From the NCBI RefSeq assembly GCF_017833415.1, contig NZ_JAFICC010000004.1:124001-188000 (forward strand): DNA of 64,000 nucleotides, read 5' to 3'. The DNA comes from Flavobacterium sp. 1355 (GTDB lineage: Bacteria; Bacteroidota; Bacteroidia; Flavobacteriales; Flavobacteriaceae). Below, piece after piece: positions 26,211 to 34,785 of the stretch. The position numbers were made by a program, and so were the translations under genes. Under the pieces are notes generated by a model. That model had not been told where the DNA came from, ran no database searches, and was given only the letters and a program-made list of their open reading frames with translations. Every line of letters starts with the position of its first letter. Position 1 is the first letter of the stretch.

Positions 26211-26594
26211 CTAAATATCGTCAAAATCAATATCGGTAAAGCTTGATATCTGGCCTTCTGTTTTATCAGAACCGTATTCTTTTTTAAAATCCTTTTGATG
26301 TCTCTCAGAAATCACTTCTTCACCTTTGTGGTTTAAAACATATGAAGTCATTTCTTCCAGTATTTCGGCAAAAGATCCAAAATCTTCTTTGTATAAGTAA
26401 ATTTTGTGTTTTTTAAAGTGGAATGAACCATCTTCTTCGGTAAATTTTTTGCTTTCGGTAATCGTAATATAATAATCGTCAGCTTTGGTAGCTCTTACAT
26501 CAAAGAAATAGGTTCTTCTTCCTGCTCGTAATACTTTAGAAAAGATCTCTTCTTTTTCTAACATGTCATTTTCTCTCATAATACGTTCTATCAT
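26211..26594 (-). CDS. PUR-family (DUF3276) nucleic-acid-binding protein
   Basis: This 127-residue protein has the conserved DUF3276 core EEIFSKVLRAGRRTYFFDVRATKADDYYITITESKK, written here as consecutive motifs, followed by HKIYLYKEDF and a helix. The beta-sheet plus helix is the PUR repeat, which in PUR-alpha binds purine-rich single strands; bacterial members bind RNA or DNA. The C-terminal tail is acidic (DIDFDDI). The start could also be the Met at residue 6 or 11. It is widespread and single-copy in Bacteroidota. Confidence 0.88.
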   Translation of the reverse strand: MIERIMRENDMLEKEEIFSKVLRAGRRTYFFDVRATKADDYYITITESKKFTEEDGSFHFKKHKIYLYKEDFGSFAEILEEMTSYVLNHKGEEVISERHQKDFKKEYGSDKTEGQISSFTDIDFDDI

Positions 26595-26647
26595 TTTTGG
26601 AATTAATAGTACTCAAAAATCATAAAAAATTATCTATTACGCAACAT

Positions 26648-28426
26648 TTAAAGTAATTCTTTTTCCGAAAGTTGTTTTAAATATAACGATGCATAATACC
26701 CCTCCTGATTTATTAATTGATTATGAGAGCCTTGTTGTATGATCTTACCTTCTTCTAAAATGATTATTTTATCAGCATTTTTGGCTGAAGAAACACGATG
26801 GCTGACAATAATTGTAGTTTTATTTTTACAAATTTCAAATAAATTATTCAAAATAGTTTCTTCTGTTTCAGTGTCTACAGCAGACAGACAATCATCAAAA
26901 AGTAAAATAGCAGGCTGCTTGATAATGGCTCTCGCTATCGAAACACGCTGTTTTTGCCCACCAGAAAGTGTTATACCTCTTTCGCCCAAAATAGTATCAT
27001 ATTGTTTGTTGAAAGTGATAATATTATCATGAACAACAGCACTTCTGGCAGCTTCAATTACTTCTTCATCTGTTGCGTTTTGATTACCAAATTTGATATT
27101 GTTTTTGATGGTATCCGAGAATAAAAATGCATCTTGGGGTACAATTCCAATATTGTTTCTTAAATCATTCAGGTTTAAAGTGCTGATTTCATTCTGGTCA
27201 ATTGTTATTCTTCCGTCTGTAACATCATACAATCTGGAAATCAATGACAAAATAGTAGATTTTCCGGAACCTGTTTTTCCTAAAATGGCCAGAGTTTCTC
27301 CTTTTTTTACTGTAAAAGTTACATTTTTTAAAGCTTGAATATTAGTATCCTGATAAGTAAAACTGACATCTTCAAATGAAATTGAACCCTGAATATCCGA
27401 TGGATTATTATTGTTGTTTTTGATTTCCGGTTCAATTTTCAAAAATTCATTTAAACGCTTTTGAGAAGCTTCTGCCTCCTGAACCATAGACGAAACCCAT
27501 CCCAAAGAGGCAACTGGCCAGGTGAGCATGTTTACATATAAAATAAATTCTGCTATCGTACCGATATTCTGAATTTTTCCGTTGATATACATCACTCCTC
27601 CAAAGTAAATCACAACCAGATTACTGATTCCTATCAACGCAATCATTAAGGGGCCAAACAGCGACTGCACTCTTGCCAGGCTTAAGCTCTTGCTTTTACT
27701 TTCTTCTGCAAGCGCCACCATGTTATTTTGATGCTGATTTTCTAAAGAATAAGCTTTTATAACCCGGATTCCAGAAAATATTTCCTGCGAAAAACTCGAA
27801 ACTTTAGATAAATATTGCTGAAAGATTGTGCTTCGTTTATTGATTTCTGAACTCAGTTTGAAAATACAATAAGACAAAATTGGTAAAGGCAAAATCGTAT
27901 ATAATGTCAATAATGGTGAAACATTATACATGTATATAATAACAATTGCAAAACGTATAAATGTATTTATCGTATACATTACGGCAGGTCCCACATACAT
28001 ACGGACTTTAGAAACATCTTCGCTGATTCGGTTCATCAAATCCCCGGTTCTGTTTTGTTTGTAAAAGTTCTGCGAAAGATTTTCGTATTGTTTAAAAACC
28101 TCATTTTTTAAGTCAAACTCAATATGACGCGACATTACAATCAGAGTTTGTCTCATGAGGAAGGTAAGTACTCCGCCTACAACAGCACTTCCAATAATTA
28201 AGTACACATTATGAAGCAGTTCCTGTTTATGAAAACTTCTGATTATCTGTAATTTTTGATCGCTTTCTGATAATTTCAAAAAGCGCTCTATGATATCAAA
28301 AGACTCACTAACCAGTTTTGGAGTGAATAAAAAGAAAATTTGTGCGATTATGGTGATTAAAATACCTAATAAAAAACTGTATTTATATTTAATGAAATAT
28401 TTGTTTAAATAGCGTAATTCTTTCAT
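26648..28426 (-). CDS. ABC transporter, fused permease-ATPase (exporter type)
   Basis: This half-transporter has 592 residues: six TM helices (about 20-300) then a nucleotide-binding domain (345-580). Motifs are Walker A GKTGSGKST (about 373-381), signature LSGGQKQR and switch His in IIVSHR. Walker B is LLFDDCLSAVD: the catalytic glutamate is replaced by aspartate, a feature of the degenerate site in heterodimeric exporters such as TM287 or BmrC. No partner half-transporter is adjacent. The family includes MsbA-like lipid and drug exporters. Confidence 0.92.
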   Translation of the reverse strand: MKELRYLNKYFIKYKYSFLLGILITIIAQIFFLFTPKLVSESFDIIERFLKLSESDQKLQIIRSFHKQELLHNVYLIIGSAVVGGVLTFLMRQTLIVMSRHIEFDLKNEVFKQYENLSQNFYKQNRTGDLMNRISEDVSKVRMYVGPAVMYTINTFIRFAIVIIYMYNVSPLLTLYTILPLPILSYCIFKLSSEINKRSTIFQQYLSKVSSFSQEIFSGIRVIKAYSLENQHQNNMVALAEESKSKSLSLARVQSLFGPLMIALIGISNLVVIYFGGVMYINGKIQNIGTIAEFILYVNMLTWPVASLGWVSSMVQEAEASQKRLNEFLKIEPEIKNNNNNPSDIQGSISFEDVSFTYQDTNIQALKNVTFTVKKGETLAILGKTGSGKSTILSLISRLYDVTDGRITIDQNEISTLNLNDLRNNIGIVPQDAFLFSDTIKNNIKFGNQNATDEEVIEAARSAVVHDNIITFNKQYDTILGERGITLSGGQKQRVSIARAIIKQPAILLFDDCLSAVDTETEETILNNLFEICKNKTTIIVSHRVSSAKNADKIIILEEGKIIQQGSHNQLINQEGYYASLYLKQLSEKELL

Positions 28427-28573
28427 TTTTTTAAGATATTCAATGTTGAAATGATATTGTTTTTATAAATTACTTTCAATATAAAGCAATGTAAAATACA
28501 ATTTAATCAAAATAATTTGATTGATAATTTGTTATTTTAAAGATAAAAAATTAGCACAAGTGTATTTTTTGCT

Positions 28574-28581
28574 TATGTTTG
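28574..28581 (+). promoter_or_regulatory. Candidate -7 box upstream of leucine dehydrogenase
   Basis: TATGTTTG matches TAnnTTTG exactly, 48 bp before the ATG at 28630. No good TTG was found at 17-23 bp. Confidence 0.4.
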
Positions 28582-28629
28582 AGATGTCTTTTTGACAAAT
28601 TCATAATTTAACAAATAAATAGTAGCGCT

Positions 28630-29739
28630 ATGGATGCAACTTTCGCAACTGGAAAAGAACTTCAAAAAATGGATCCTGTTTTTGGTCAGTTATCTTTTGA
28701 CGATCATGAACAAATTGTATTTTGCAATGACAAAGATACAGGTTTAAAAGCAATTATTGGTATTCATAATTCTGTTATGGGGCCAGCTTTAGGAGGTACT
28801 AGAATGTGGAATTATAATACTGAATGGGAAGCTCTAAATGATGTTTTGCGCCTTTCAAGAGGTATGACTTATAAATCTGCCATTACAGGACTTAATATTG
28901 GTGGTGGAAAAGCAGTAATTATTGGTGATGCTAAAACACAAAAAACGCCTGAATTAATGCGTAAGTTTGGTGAATTTGTTCACTCTCTTGGCGGAAGATA
29001 TATCACTGCTGAAGATGTAGGAATGGAAACTAAAGACATGGATACTGTAAGAGATGTAACGCCTTATGTTACGGGTATCTCTGAAGAAAGAGGTGGTTCT
29101 GGAAACCCTTCTCCTGTAACAGCTTACGGTGTTTATTTAGGAATGAAAGCGGCTGCAAAAAGTCAGTTTGGATCTGATGTTCTGGATGGCAAGAAAGTTT
29201 TGGTTCAGGGAATTGGGCATGTAGGTGAAACTTTGGTTGAATACTTAACTAAAGAAGGAGCACAGGTTACTATTACCGATATCAATGAAGAAAAATTATA
29301 TCAGGTAGCTTCAAAATATAATGCAACGATTTATACCGGAGAAGATTTATATACAGCAGATGTAGATATCTATGCTCCATGTGCAATGGGGGCAACTATT
29401 AATGATGCGACAGTAAATAAAATTAAGGCCAAAGTAATTGCCGGTGCTGCCAACAACCAGTTAGCAGATGAAAATGTTCACGGTGCAAGATTGCAGGAAA
29501 GAGGTATTTTATATGCACCGGATTTCCTGATCAATGCTGGTGGAATTATCAATGTATATGCTGAATTGGAGCATTATGGTAAAGCTGAAATCATGAGCAA
29601 AACCGAAAATATCTATAATACTACCTTAGAAATTATCGATTATGCTGTTAAGAACGGAATTACAACGCATAAAGCTGCTCTGACAATCGCTCAGAATCGT
29701 ATTGATCAGAGAAAATTAGAAAACGCTGCTAAGAAATAA
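28630..29739 (+). CDS. Leucine/branched-chain amino acid dehydrogenase (Glu/Leu/Phe/Val family)
   Basis: This catalyses reversible oxidative deamination of a branched-chain amino acid with NAD to the 2-oxo acid. The 369-residue length and motifs fit leucine dehydrogenase: GPALGGTRMW (51-60), MTYKSAITGLNIGGGKAVI (with the substrate and catalytic lysines), ITAEDVGM and the Rossmann loop VQGIGHVGETL. PDFLINAGGIINV near the C-terminus is the conserved end of the family. It stands alone with its own terminator. It could feed leucine breakdown together with the HMG-CoA-lyase-like enzyme at 38672, though the two genes are 9 kb apart. Confidence 0.9.
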   Translation: MDATFATGKELQKMDPVFGQLSFDDHEQIVFCNDKDTGLKAIIGIHNSVMGPALGGTRMWNYNTEWEALNDVLRLSRGMTYKSAITGLNIGGGKAVIIGDAKTQKTPELMRKFGEFVHSLGGRYITAEDVGMETKDMDTVRDVTPYVTGISEERGGSGNPSPVTAYGVYLGMKAAAKSQFGSDVLDGKKVLVQGIGHVGETLVEYLTKEGAQVTITDINEEKLYQVASKYNATIYTGEDLYTADVDIYAPCAMGATINDATVNKIKAKVIAGAANNQLADENVHGARLQERGILYAPDFLINAGGIINVYAELEHYGKAEIMSKTENIYNTTLEIIDYAVKNGITTHKAALTIAQNRIDQRKLENAAKK

Positions 29740-29759
29740 TTATTAGTTTACAATTTGCC

Positions 29760-29819
29760 AGTCCCGGTATTCAGTTTCAGTTTGCAATATAAACTGTGAT
29801 TGAATACCGGGACTTTTTT
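29760..29819 (+). terminator. Terminator after leucine dehydrogenase
   Basis: The 14-bp stem AGTCCCGGTATTCA/TGAATACCGGGACT is extended internally by GTTTCAGTTT/AAACTG pairing and followed by a run of T residues. Confidence 0.92.
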
Positions 29820-29835
29820 ATGCAGTTTCTAAATT

Positions 29836-29904
29836 ACTGAAAACCGCGACCGAAAACTGGGACTCAATTGAGTAATATTGAAATTCGAGACTGAAAACTG
29901 CGAC
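29836..29904. repeat. Three direct copies of ACTGAAAACTGCGAC
   Basis: Copies at 29836-29850 (ACTGAAAACCGCGAC), 29849-29863 (ACCGAAAACTGGGAC) and 29890-29904 (ACTGAAAACTGCGAC) differ at one or two positions. Related ACTGAAAACTG units lie at 24672-24716. Confidence 0.7.
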
Positions 29905-29943
29905 TTTTTTACGAATTAATTTTATTATAAGCTGTGAAATTCT

Positions 29944-29951
29944 TATTTTTG
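29944..29951 (+). promoter_or_regulatory. Candidate -7 box upstream of nusB
   Basis: TATTTTTG matches TAnnTTTG and ends 28 bp before the proposed GTG start of nusB. Confidence 0.4.
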
Positions 29952-29979
29952 CACCCTAATTTTTAAATGTTCTTACAAG

Positions 29980-30924
29980 GTGGTAAATAGAAGACACATA
30001 CGCGTTAAGGTAATGCAATCCATTTATGCTATGCATCAAAGCGGTTCTGACAATCTGGAAAAAGAAGAGAAATTTCTTTTCTACAGTATAGATAATATTC
30101 AGGACTTATATTTAGTAATGTTATCTTCATTGATAGAGATATGTAAAAAAGAATCTGTTTTTTTACATCTTTCAAGTAAAAAACATCTTGCGACTGCAGC
30201 AGAACGTAACCCAAACGAAAAATTTATTAAGAACAAAATTTTTCAGATTCTTGCAGAAAGCAACTCTCTGAGTATCGCTTTAGAAAACCGTAAAATCAAC
30301 AACTGGTCATTAAACGATGATTATATCATTTTACTTTTAAATGATATTAAAGCAAGCGATTTGTATAAAAAATACATGAGCAACACTGTTAATACTTTTG
30401 AAGAAGACAGACAATTTATAATCGATTTATTTGAAAATGTAATTGTTCCGAATGAAAAATTATATGAGTATCTGGAAGATGATAAACTGACCTGGGTTGA
30501 TGATATTCCGGTTGTAAATACACACATCATCAAACAGCTGAAAGCTATTAAAACAGAAGATTCAGATGATTTTAGAGTTCCAAAATTGTATAAAGACGTA
30601 GAAGACAAAGATTTTGCAAAAGACCTGTTTAGAAGAACAGTTTTAAACGAAAAAGTTTTAGCAAAAGAATACGAAGACAAAACACCAAACTGGGATAGTG
30701 ACCGTATTGCAGAAATTGATACTATTATTTTGAAAATGGCAATCTGCGAGTTTTTAAAATTCCCTTCGATTCCGGTAAAAGTAACTCTTAACGAATATTT
30801 AGAAATTGCAAAAGAGTATTCTACACCAAAAAGCAGTATTTTTATCAACGGAATTTTAGACAATTTGGCTAAAGAACTGGAAGCCAACAAAAAGTTGATT
30901 AAAGTTGGAAGAGGTTTGATGTAA
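29980..30924 (+). CDS. nusB: Transcription antitermination protein NusB
   Basis: NusB binds boxA RNA with NusE (S10) and supports rRNA antitermination. The start is a GTG (MVNRRHIRVKVMQSIYAMHQSG); no ATG exists upstream in frame and the arginine-rich RRHIRVKVMQ start is the RNA-binding hallmark. At 314 residues it is about twice the E. coli size, as usual in Bacteroidota, where an insertion lies between the N-terminal helix and the C-terminal core (IDTIILKMAICEFLKFPSIPVKVTLNEYLEIAKEYSTPKS region, 247-285). It lies 58 bp before yajC. Confidence 0.93.
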   Translation: MVNRRHIRVKVMQSIYAMHQSGSDNLEKEEKFLFYSIDNIQDLYLVMLSSLIEICKKESVFLHLSSKKHLATAAERNPNEKFIKNKIFQILAESNSLSIALENRKINNWSLNDDYIILLLNDIKASDLYKKYMSNTVNTFEEDRQFIIDLFENVIVPNEKLYEYLEDDKLTWVDDIPVVNTHIIKQLKAIKTEDSDDFRVPKLYKDVEDKDFAKDLFRRTVLNEKVLAKEYEDKTPNWDSDRIAEIDTIILKMAICEFLKFPSIPVKVTLNEYLEIAKEYSTPKSSIFINGILDNLAKELEANKKLIKVGRGLM

Positions 30925-30982
30925 TTGAAAATAAATTCTCAAAAAACAAACATAAATTCTAAAACAATAAAAACAAAAAATT

Positions 30983-31261
30983 ATGCAAGATATAATGAAA
31001 TTTGCTCCTTATTTATTAATGTTCGTAGTGCTTTATTTCTTTATGATTATGCCGGCACAAAAAAAGGCTAAAAGAGAAAAAGAATTCGCTCAAAGTTTAA
31101 AAATAGGAGATAAGATAATTACTATTGGAGGTATTCATGGAAAAGTTACTGAAATATCTGAAGCTACTTTAGTTATAGAAACAATGTCAGGAAAATTAAA
31201 AATAGACAGATCTGCTATTTCTGTAGAAAAAACAGCTGCTCTGAATGCTAAAAAAGCTTAA
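30983..31261 (+). CDS. yajC: Preprotein translocase accessory subunit YajC
   Basis: YajC is a small inner-membrane partner of SecDF in the Sec translocon. The 92-residue protein has one TM helix (about 7-25, PYLLMFVVLYFFMIMP), then QKKAKREKEF and the cytoplasmic beta domain GDKIITIGGIHGKVTEI. It directly follows nusB with a probable shared transcript and ends at a strong terminator. The nusB-yajC order is common in Flavobacteriia. Confidence 0.95.
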   Translation: MQDIMKFAPYLLMFVVLYFFMIMPAQKKAKREKEFAQSLKIGDKIITIGGIHGKVTEISEATLVIETMSGKLKIDRSAISVEKTAALNAKKA

Positions 31262-31281
31262 TTTTTAAATTCACAAAATAT

Positions 31282-31332
31282 AAATCCCAAATTCCATCCC
31301 GATACTTATCGGAGGAGTTTGGGATTTTTTTT
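31282..31332 (+). terminator. Terminator after yajC
   Basis: AAATCCCAAATTCC pairs with GGAGTTTGGGATTT across a loop that itself holds CCGAT/ATCGG, followed by eight T residues. Confidence 0.88.
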
Positions 31333-31341
31333 GCTACTATC

Positions 31342-31443
31342 TTGTCATCCTGACGCAGGAAGGATCACAAACGGAATTCCGCAAAGAATGTCGATGATAT
31401 ATCTCAAGCTGTTAGTGTGATCCTTCCTGTGTCAGGATGACAA
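31342..31443. repeat. Long REP-like hairpin with 28-bp arms
   Basis: The left arm (31342-31369, TTGTCATCCTGACGCAGGAA...) and right arm (31416-31443) are reverse complements with a single mismatch, which is a G-T wobble in RNA. The opening TTGTCAT..TGACGnAGGA matches the plan of the 13262-13361 element (TTGTCATTTCGACGAAGGA). Confidence 0.88.
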
Positions 31444-31505
31444 AATGTGAAAAACGTCAATATAGTATTGGAATTGGAATTTTAAAAATATTGAATTTTA
31501 AATTT

Positions 31506-32126
31506 CTACCTGTATTTATCATTCAACCCAATATTTCCTAATATCATCGGAATCACTTTTTCAATTCTAGATAGCTTAGTTTTTTCCTGTTTAGCCGTTT
31601 CAATATATTCTAAAAACTCATATTGTTTATAAGGAGAAAATTTTTCAAAAGCTTCTTTTAAGTCCGGATTCTGAATCATTTCTTTATCCAGAAGTTCAGA
31701 TGTAATCGTTTCCTTTTTTGAAGGTTTAATGATTTTTCCCTGCTTTTCATTTTCGATTGCTTCCCGGATATATTCTAAAATCTCCTTTTCGTTTACCTCT
31801 TCTTTTGATTTAAAACGCCATTGACGAAGTGATTTGGTTTTATCTTCCTGAGCATTCAATAGTTTCTTTTTTTCGTCTTTGAGAAAAACGCCATTGAAGA
31901 ACCAAATAGCAAAATATTCTTTGAAACCGCCAAGGCCAATAACGTTCTTTTTATTAAAAACATAAACCGGGCCGCCCCATTTTGTCGTTTCCGTTAGTTC
32001 AGTTTTATCAATAATTGATTTTAGGAGAAGTAATTCCTCCTCCCATTTTTGACTAAATTTCCAAAGTCCTTTACTATCAGATTGAGATTCCAATTTACTT
32101 GTTTTTTTTAGTTTTTTCAGTGACAT
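31506..32126 (-). CDS. YdeI/OmpD-associated family protein (DUF1801-like)
   Basis: This 206-residue protein comprises a DUF1801-like front ([44 protein letters not shown]) and a C-terminal YdeI/OmpD-associated helical domain ([40 protein letters not shown]). The role is unclear; E. coli YdeI has been tied to resistance to cationic peptides. The ATG at 32126 lies inside the pepT 3' end (32-bp overlap), so translational coupling with pepT is likely. No later start codon is compatible with the conserved region. Confidence 0.78.
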   Translation of the reverse strand: MSLKKLKKTSKLESQSDSKGLWKFSQKWEEELLLLKSIIDKTELTETTKWGGPVYVFNKKNVIGLGGFKEYFAIWFFNGVFLKDEKKKLLNAQEDKTKSLRQWRFKSKEEVNEKEILEYIREAIENEKQGKIIKPSKKETITSELLDKEMIQNPDLKEAFEKFSPYKQYEFLEYIETAKQEKTKLSRIEKVIPMILGNIGLNDKYR

Positions 32127-33372
32127 CAAAAATTCCCGGAATAGCTGTTAGCTCAGCAATTTTTACAATTACATCTGTTGCTTTCTGGATACTCTCTGCC
32201 GGAACATATTCGTATTTTCCGTGAAAGTTATGCCCGCCTGCAAAAATATTAGGACAAGGCAATCCCATGTAAGATAACTGAGAGCCATCTGTACCGCCAC
32301 GAATTGGTTTTATGATTGGTTTAATATGCAATTCACGCATTGCTTTTTCGGCAATATCAACAATATGTTTTACCGGAAGCACTTTTTCTTTCATATTATA
32401 ATACTGATCTCTTATTTCGGCTATTACAATATCTTCGCCATACTGTTTAGCAAATTTTTTATTGATTTTTTTGGCAATCCTTTCAATTAAACTTTTACGT
32501 TTTTCGAATTTAGCCTTGTTATGGTCACGTATAATAAGTTCCAGAACAGTTTCTTCAATACTTCCTGTTAAATGGTGCACATGAAAGAAACCTTCATAAC
32601 TCTTTGTTTCCTGTGGAGTTTCACCTTTAGGAAGTTCATTAATAAATTCATTTGCAATTAACATTGAATTGATCATTTTTCCTTTGGCATATCCCGGGTG
32701 AACACTTTTTCCTTTGAAAGTGATTTTTGCTCCTGCCGCATTAAAGTTTTCGTACTCTAGCTCGCCAATTTGGCTTCCGTCCATTGTGTATGCCCATTGA
32801 GCACCAAATTTCTCTACATCAAAATGATGAGCGCCACGGCCAATTTCTTCATCTGGAGTAAATCCAATTCTGATTTTCCCGTGTTTAATTTCCGGATGCT
32901 GAATTAAATATTCCATTGCAGAAACAATTTCTGTAATACCGGCTTTATCATCTGCGCCCAAAAGAGTAGTTCCGTCTGTAGTGATTATGGTCTGACCTTT
33001 GTATTGCAAAAGATCCTTGAAATAGTTTGGGGATAAAACGATATTTTTTTCAGCATTTAGAATAATGTCTTTTCCATCGTAATTTTCAACAATCTGCGGT
33101 TTTACATTCGCCCCGCTAAAATCTGGTGAAGTATCAAAATGAGAAATAAAACCAATTGTTGGAACTTCATGTTCAACATTCTCTGGCAAAGTGGCCATGA
33201 TATAAGCTTTCTCGTCTATTGTAACATCTTGCAGGCCAATTGCTTTTAATTCTTCGACTAATTTATTGGCAAGATTCCACTGTTTTTCTGTACTTGGCGT
33301 TGTTTGTGAATTTGGATCAGATTCCGTGTCAATTGTTACGTAACTAATAAAACGATCGATTATATGTTGCAT
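32095..33372 (-). CDS. pepT: Peptidase T (aminotripeptidase)
   Basis: PepT is a dizinc M20 peptidase removing N-terminal residues from tripeptides. The 425-residue protein has [14 protein letters not shown] (about 73-86, zinc-binding His and catalytic Asp), LLGADDKAG (bridging Asp near 142), [10 protein letters not shown] (catalytic Glu and zinc Glu near 176), [19 protein letters not shown] and a late zinc His in [12 protein letters not shown]. Length and motifs match the family closely. The YdeI-like gene overlaps its 3' end. Confidence 0.97.
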   Translation of the reverse strand: MQHIIDRFISYVTIDTESDPNSQTTPSTEKQWNLANKLVEELKAIGLQDVTIDEKAYIMATLPENVEHEVPTIGFISHFDTSPDFSGANVKPQIVENYDGKDIILNAEKNIVLSPNYFKDLLQYKGQTIITTDGTTLLGADDKAGITEIVSAMEYLIQHPEIKHGKIRIGFTPDEEIGRGAHHFDVEKFGAQWAYTMDGSQIGELEYENFNAAGAKITFKGKSVHPGYAKGKMINSMLIANEFINELPKGETPQETKSYEGFFHVHHLTGSIEETVLELIIRDHNKAKFEKRKSLIERIAKKINKKFAKQYGEDIVIAEIRDQYYNMKEKVLPVKHIVDIAEKAMRELHIKPIIKPIRGGTDGSQLSYMGLPCPNIFAGGHNFHGKYEYVPAESIQKATDVIVKIAELTAIPGIFDVTEKTKKNK

Positions 33373-33387
33373 TTTTTATTTTTTTAG

Positions 33388-33395
33388 CAAAGATA
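33388..33395 (-). promoter_or_regulatory. Candidate -7 box upstream of pepT
   Basis: The minus strand reads TATCTTTG, an exact TAnnTTTG match 15 bp before the ATG at 33372. Confidence 0.45.
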
Positions 33396-33445
33396 AGGCA
33401 TTTTTGTTAGCTGGAAAATTACAGCTTTTTATATAAAATCAAACA

Positions 33446-33476
33446 AAAACGGATTCTAATAAATAGAATCCGTTTT
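33446..33476 (-). terminator. Terminator after the FGE-like gene
   Basis: The perfect 12-bp stem AAAACGGATTCT/AGAATCCGTTTT, seven-base loop and following TTTTTGTTTG on the minus strand end the transcript 18 bp past the stop. Confidence 0.88.
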
Positions 33477-33493
33477 GTGTTATTTATATTTTT

Positions 33494-34630
33494 TTATATA
33501 CTTTTTACGCATCGAAAACCAAGATGATTAGCAGCAGACCTTACTTCTCCTTTTCCTCTTGTTCCGACCATGTAGCGTGTACAGTATTGATCGGTACATA
33601 AAAAAGATCCTCCACGATGTACTTTTTTTATTTGATTGGGATCGTTGGGATCATGATAAGCCTCAGGCCCCTGTGGATTTTTAGCGACTTTACCATTTTC
33701 ACTTAGAGATTTGTAATAATCTACACTATACCAGTCATTAACCAATTCCCAAACATTTCCTGCCATATCGTATAATCCGTATGAATTTGGGGCATACTGT
33801 GCAGTAGGAGCAATACCTATAAAACCATCTTCACCAGTATCACCATCCTTTATAGGAAAATGTCCCTGATAAATATTAGCCTGAAATTTTCCTTTTTGTT
33901 TCAAGGTATTTCCCCAGGCGTATAAGTTTCCGGTTTTTCCACCTCTTGCAGCAAATTCCCATTCTGCCTCGGTTGGTAGCCTTTTGCCGGCCCATTTTGC
34001 ATAAGCTGCTGCATCTTCATAAGCAATCTGAACTACAGGATATTTTTCTCTTCCTTTTATAGAGCTCCCGGGCCCTTCAGGATGTTTCCAGTCAGTTCCG
34101 CCAATATAAGCCCACCATTGTAGAAAATTATTTAAATTAACTGCTGAAGGAGTAGGCGAAAAAACTATAGAGCCAGCAATTAAATCTTCATCGGCTGCCG
34201 TTGGAAATTCTTCTTTAGTCGGTTTCTGTTCTGCAACTGTAATATAGCCTGTAGCTTTTACGAACGCCGCATATTGTTCATTTGTCACTTCTGTCTCATC
34301 CATAAAATAGCCATCAACATAAACCCTATGAATCGGGGCGGCGTCTTTTGTAATACCCTTTATGCTGCATAGACTTTCGTCTTCGACATTGCTTCCCATA
34401 GAGAATTCGCCACCCGGAATCCACACCATTCCTTTCGGTGCCTTAGACGGAGCCGAAGTGTTATTTACGATGGTAGGTTTAAATTCAGATTCTGCCGAAA
34501 CATTCGGAGTCGCCTCACATTCAGCTACTTCTTTTTTGTCTTTTGGATCAATTAATTTGGTAAAACCATATGCAATTGAGACAATAAAAATGGTAATTAT
34601 GGCAAAAACCCAATACGTTTTGTTTTTCAT
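33494..34630 (-). CDS. Formylglycine-generating-enzyme-like protein with intact cysteine pair
   Basis: FGE oxidises a cysteine in sulfatases to formylglycine. This 378-residue protein has an N-terminal signal anchor (about 6-26), a Thr/Ser/Pro-rich linker, then the FGE-sulfatase domain: GMVWIPGGEFSMGS (67-80), EVTNEQYAAFV, LPTEAEWEFAARGG, YGLYDMAGNVWE and the C-terminal GGSFLCTDQYCTRY. Cys345 and Cys350 have the spacing and context of the copper-binding catalytic cysteines of true FGE, which many FGE-domain paralogues lack. It is predicted to act outside the cytoplasm. No Cys-type sulfatase is nearby. Confidence 0.88.
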   Translation of the reverse strand: MKNKTYWVFAIITIFIVSIAYGFTKLIDPKDKKEVAECEATPNVSAESEFKPTIVNNTSAPSKAPKGMVWIPGGEFSMGSNVEDESLCSIKGITKDAAPIHRVYVDGYFMDETEVTNEQYAAFVKATGYITVAEQKPTKEEFPTAADEDLIAGSIVFSPTPSAVNLNNFLQWWAYIGGTDWKHPEGPGSSIKGREKYPVVQIAYEDAAAYAKWAGKRLPTEAEWEFAARGGKTGNLYAWGNTLKQKGKFQANIYQGHFPIKDGDTGEDGFIGIAPTAQYAPNSYGLYDMAGNVWELVNDWYSVDYYKSLSENGKVAKNPQGPEAYHDPNDPNQIKKVHRGGSFLCTDQYCTRYMVGTRGKGEVRSAANHLGFRCVKSI

Positions 34631-34785
34631 TTTGGTTAATTTAGGAGTAATTCTGGTTTGATATTAAGATACGATTATAAAAACCTCAATTACAGTTACA
34701 TCAATGAGGTAATTAATATTTTTTTTCCAAATATATAAAATTCTACTGAATCTATAGGATAAATAGTTTTTAAAACAACTAACAT

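Noticed and set aside
29753..29980. Possible CRISPR-like array from repeated GACTGAAAACTGCGACT units
   Set aside because: Only three imperfect units with uneven spacing and no cas genes; they look like dispersed terminator-associated repeats.
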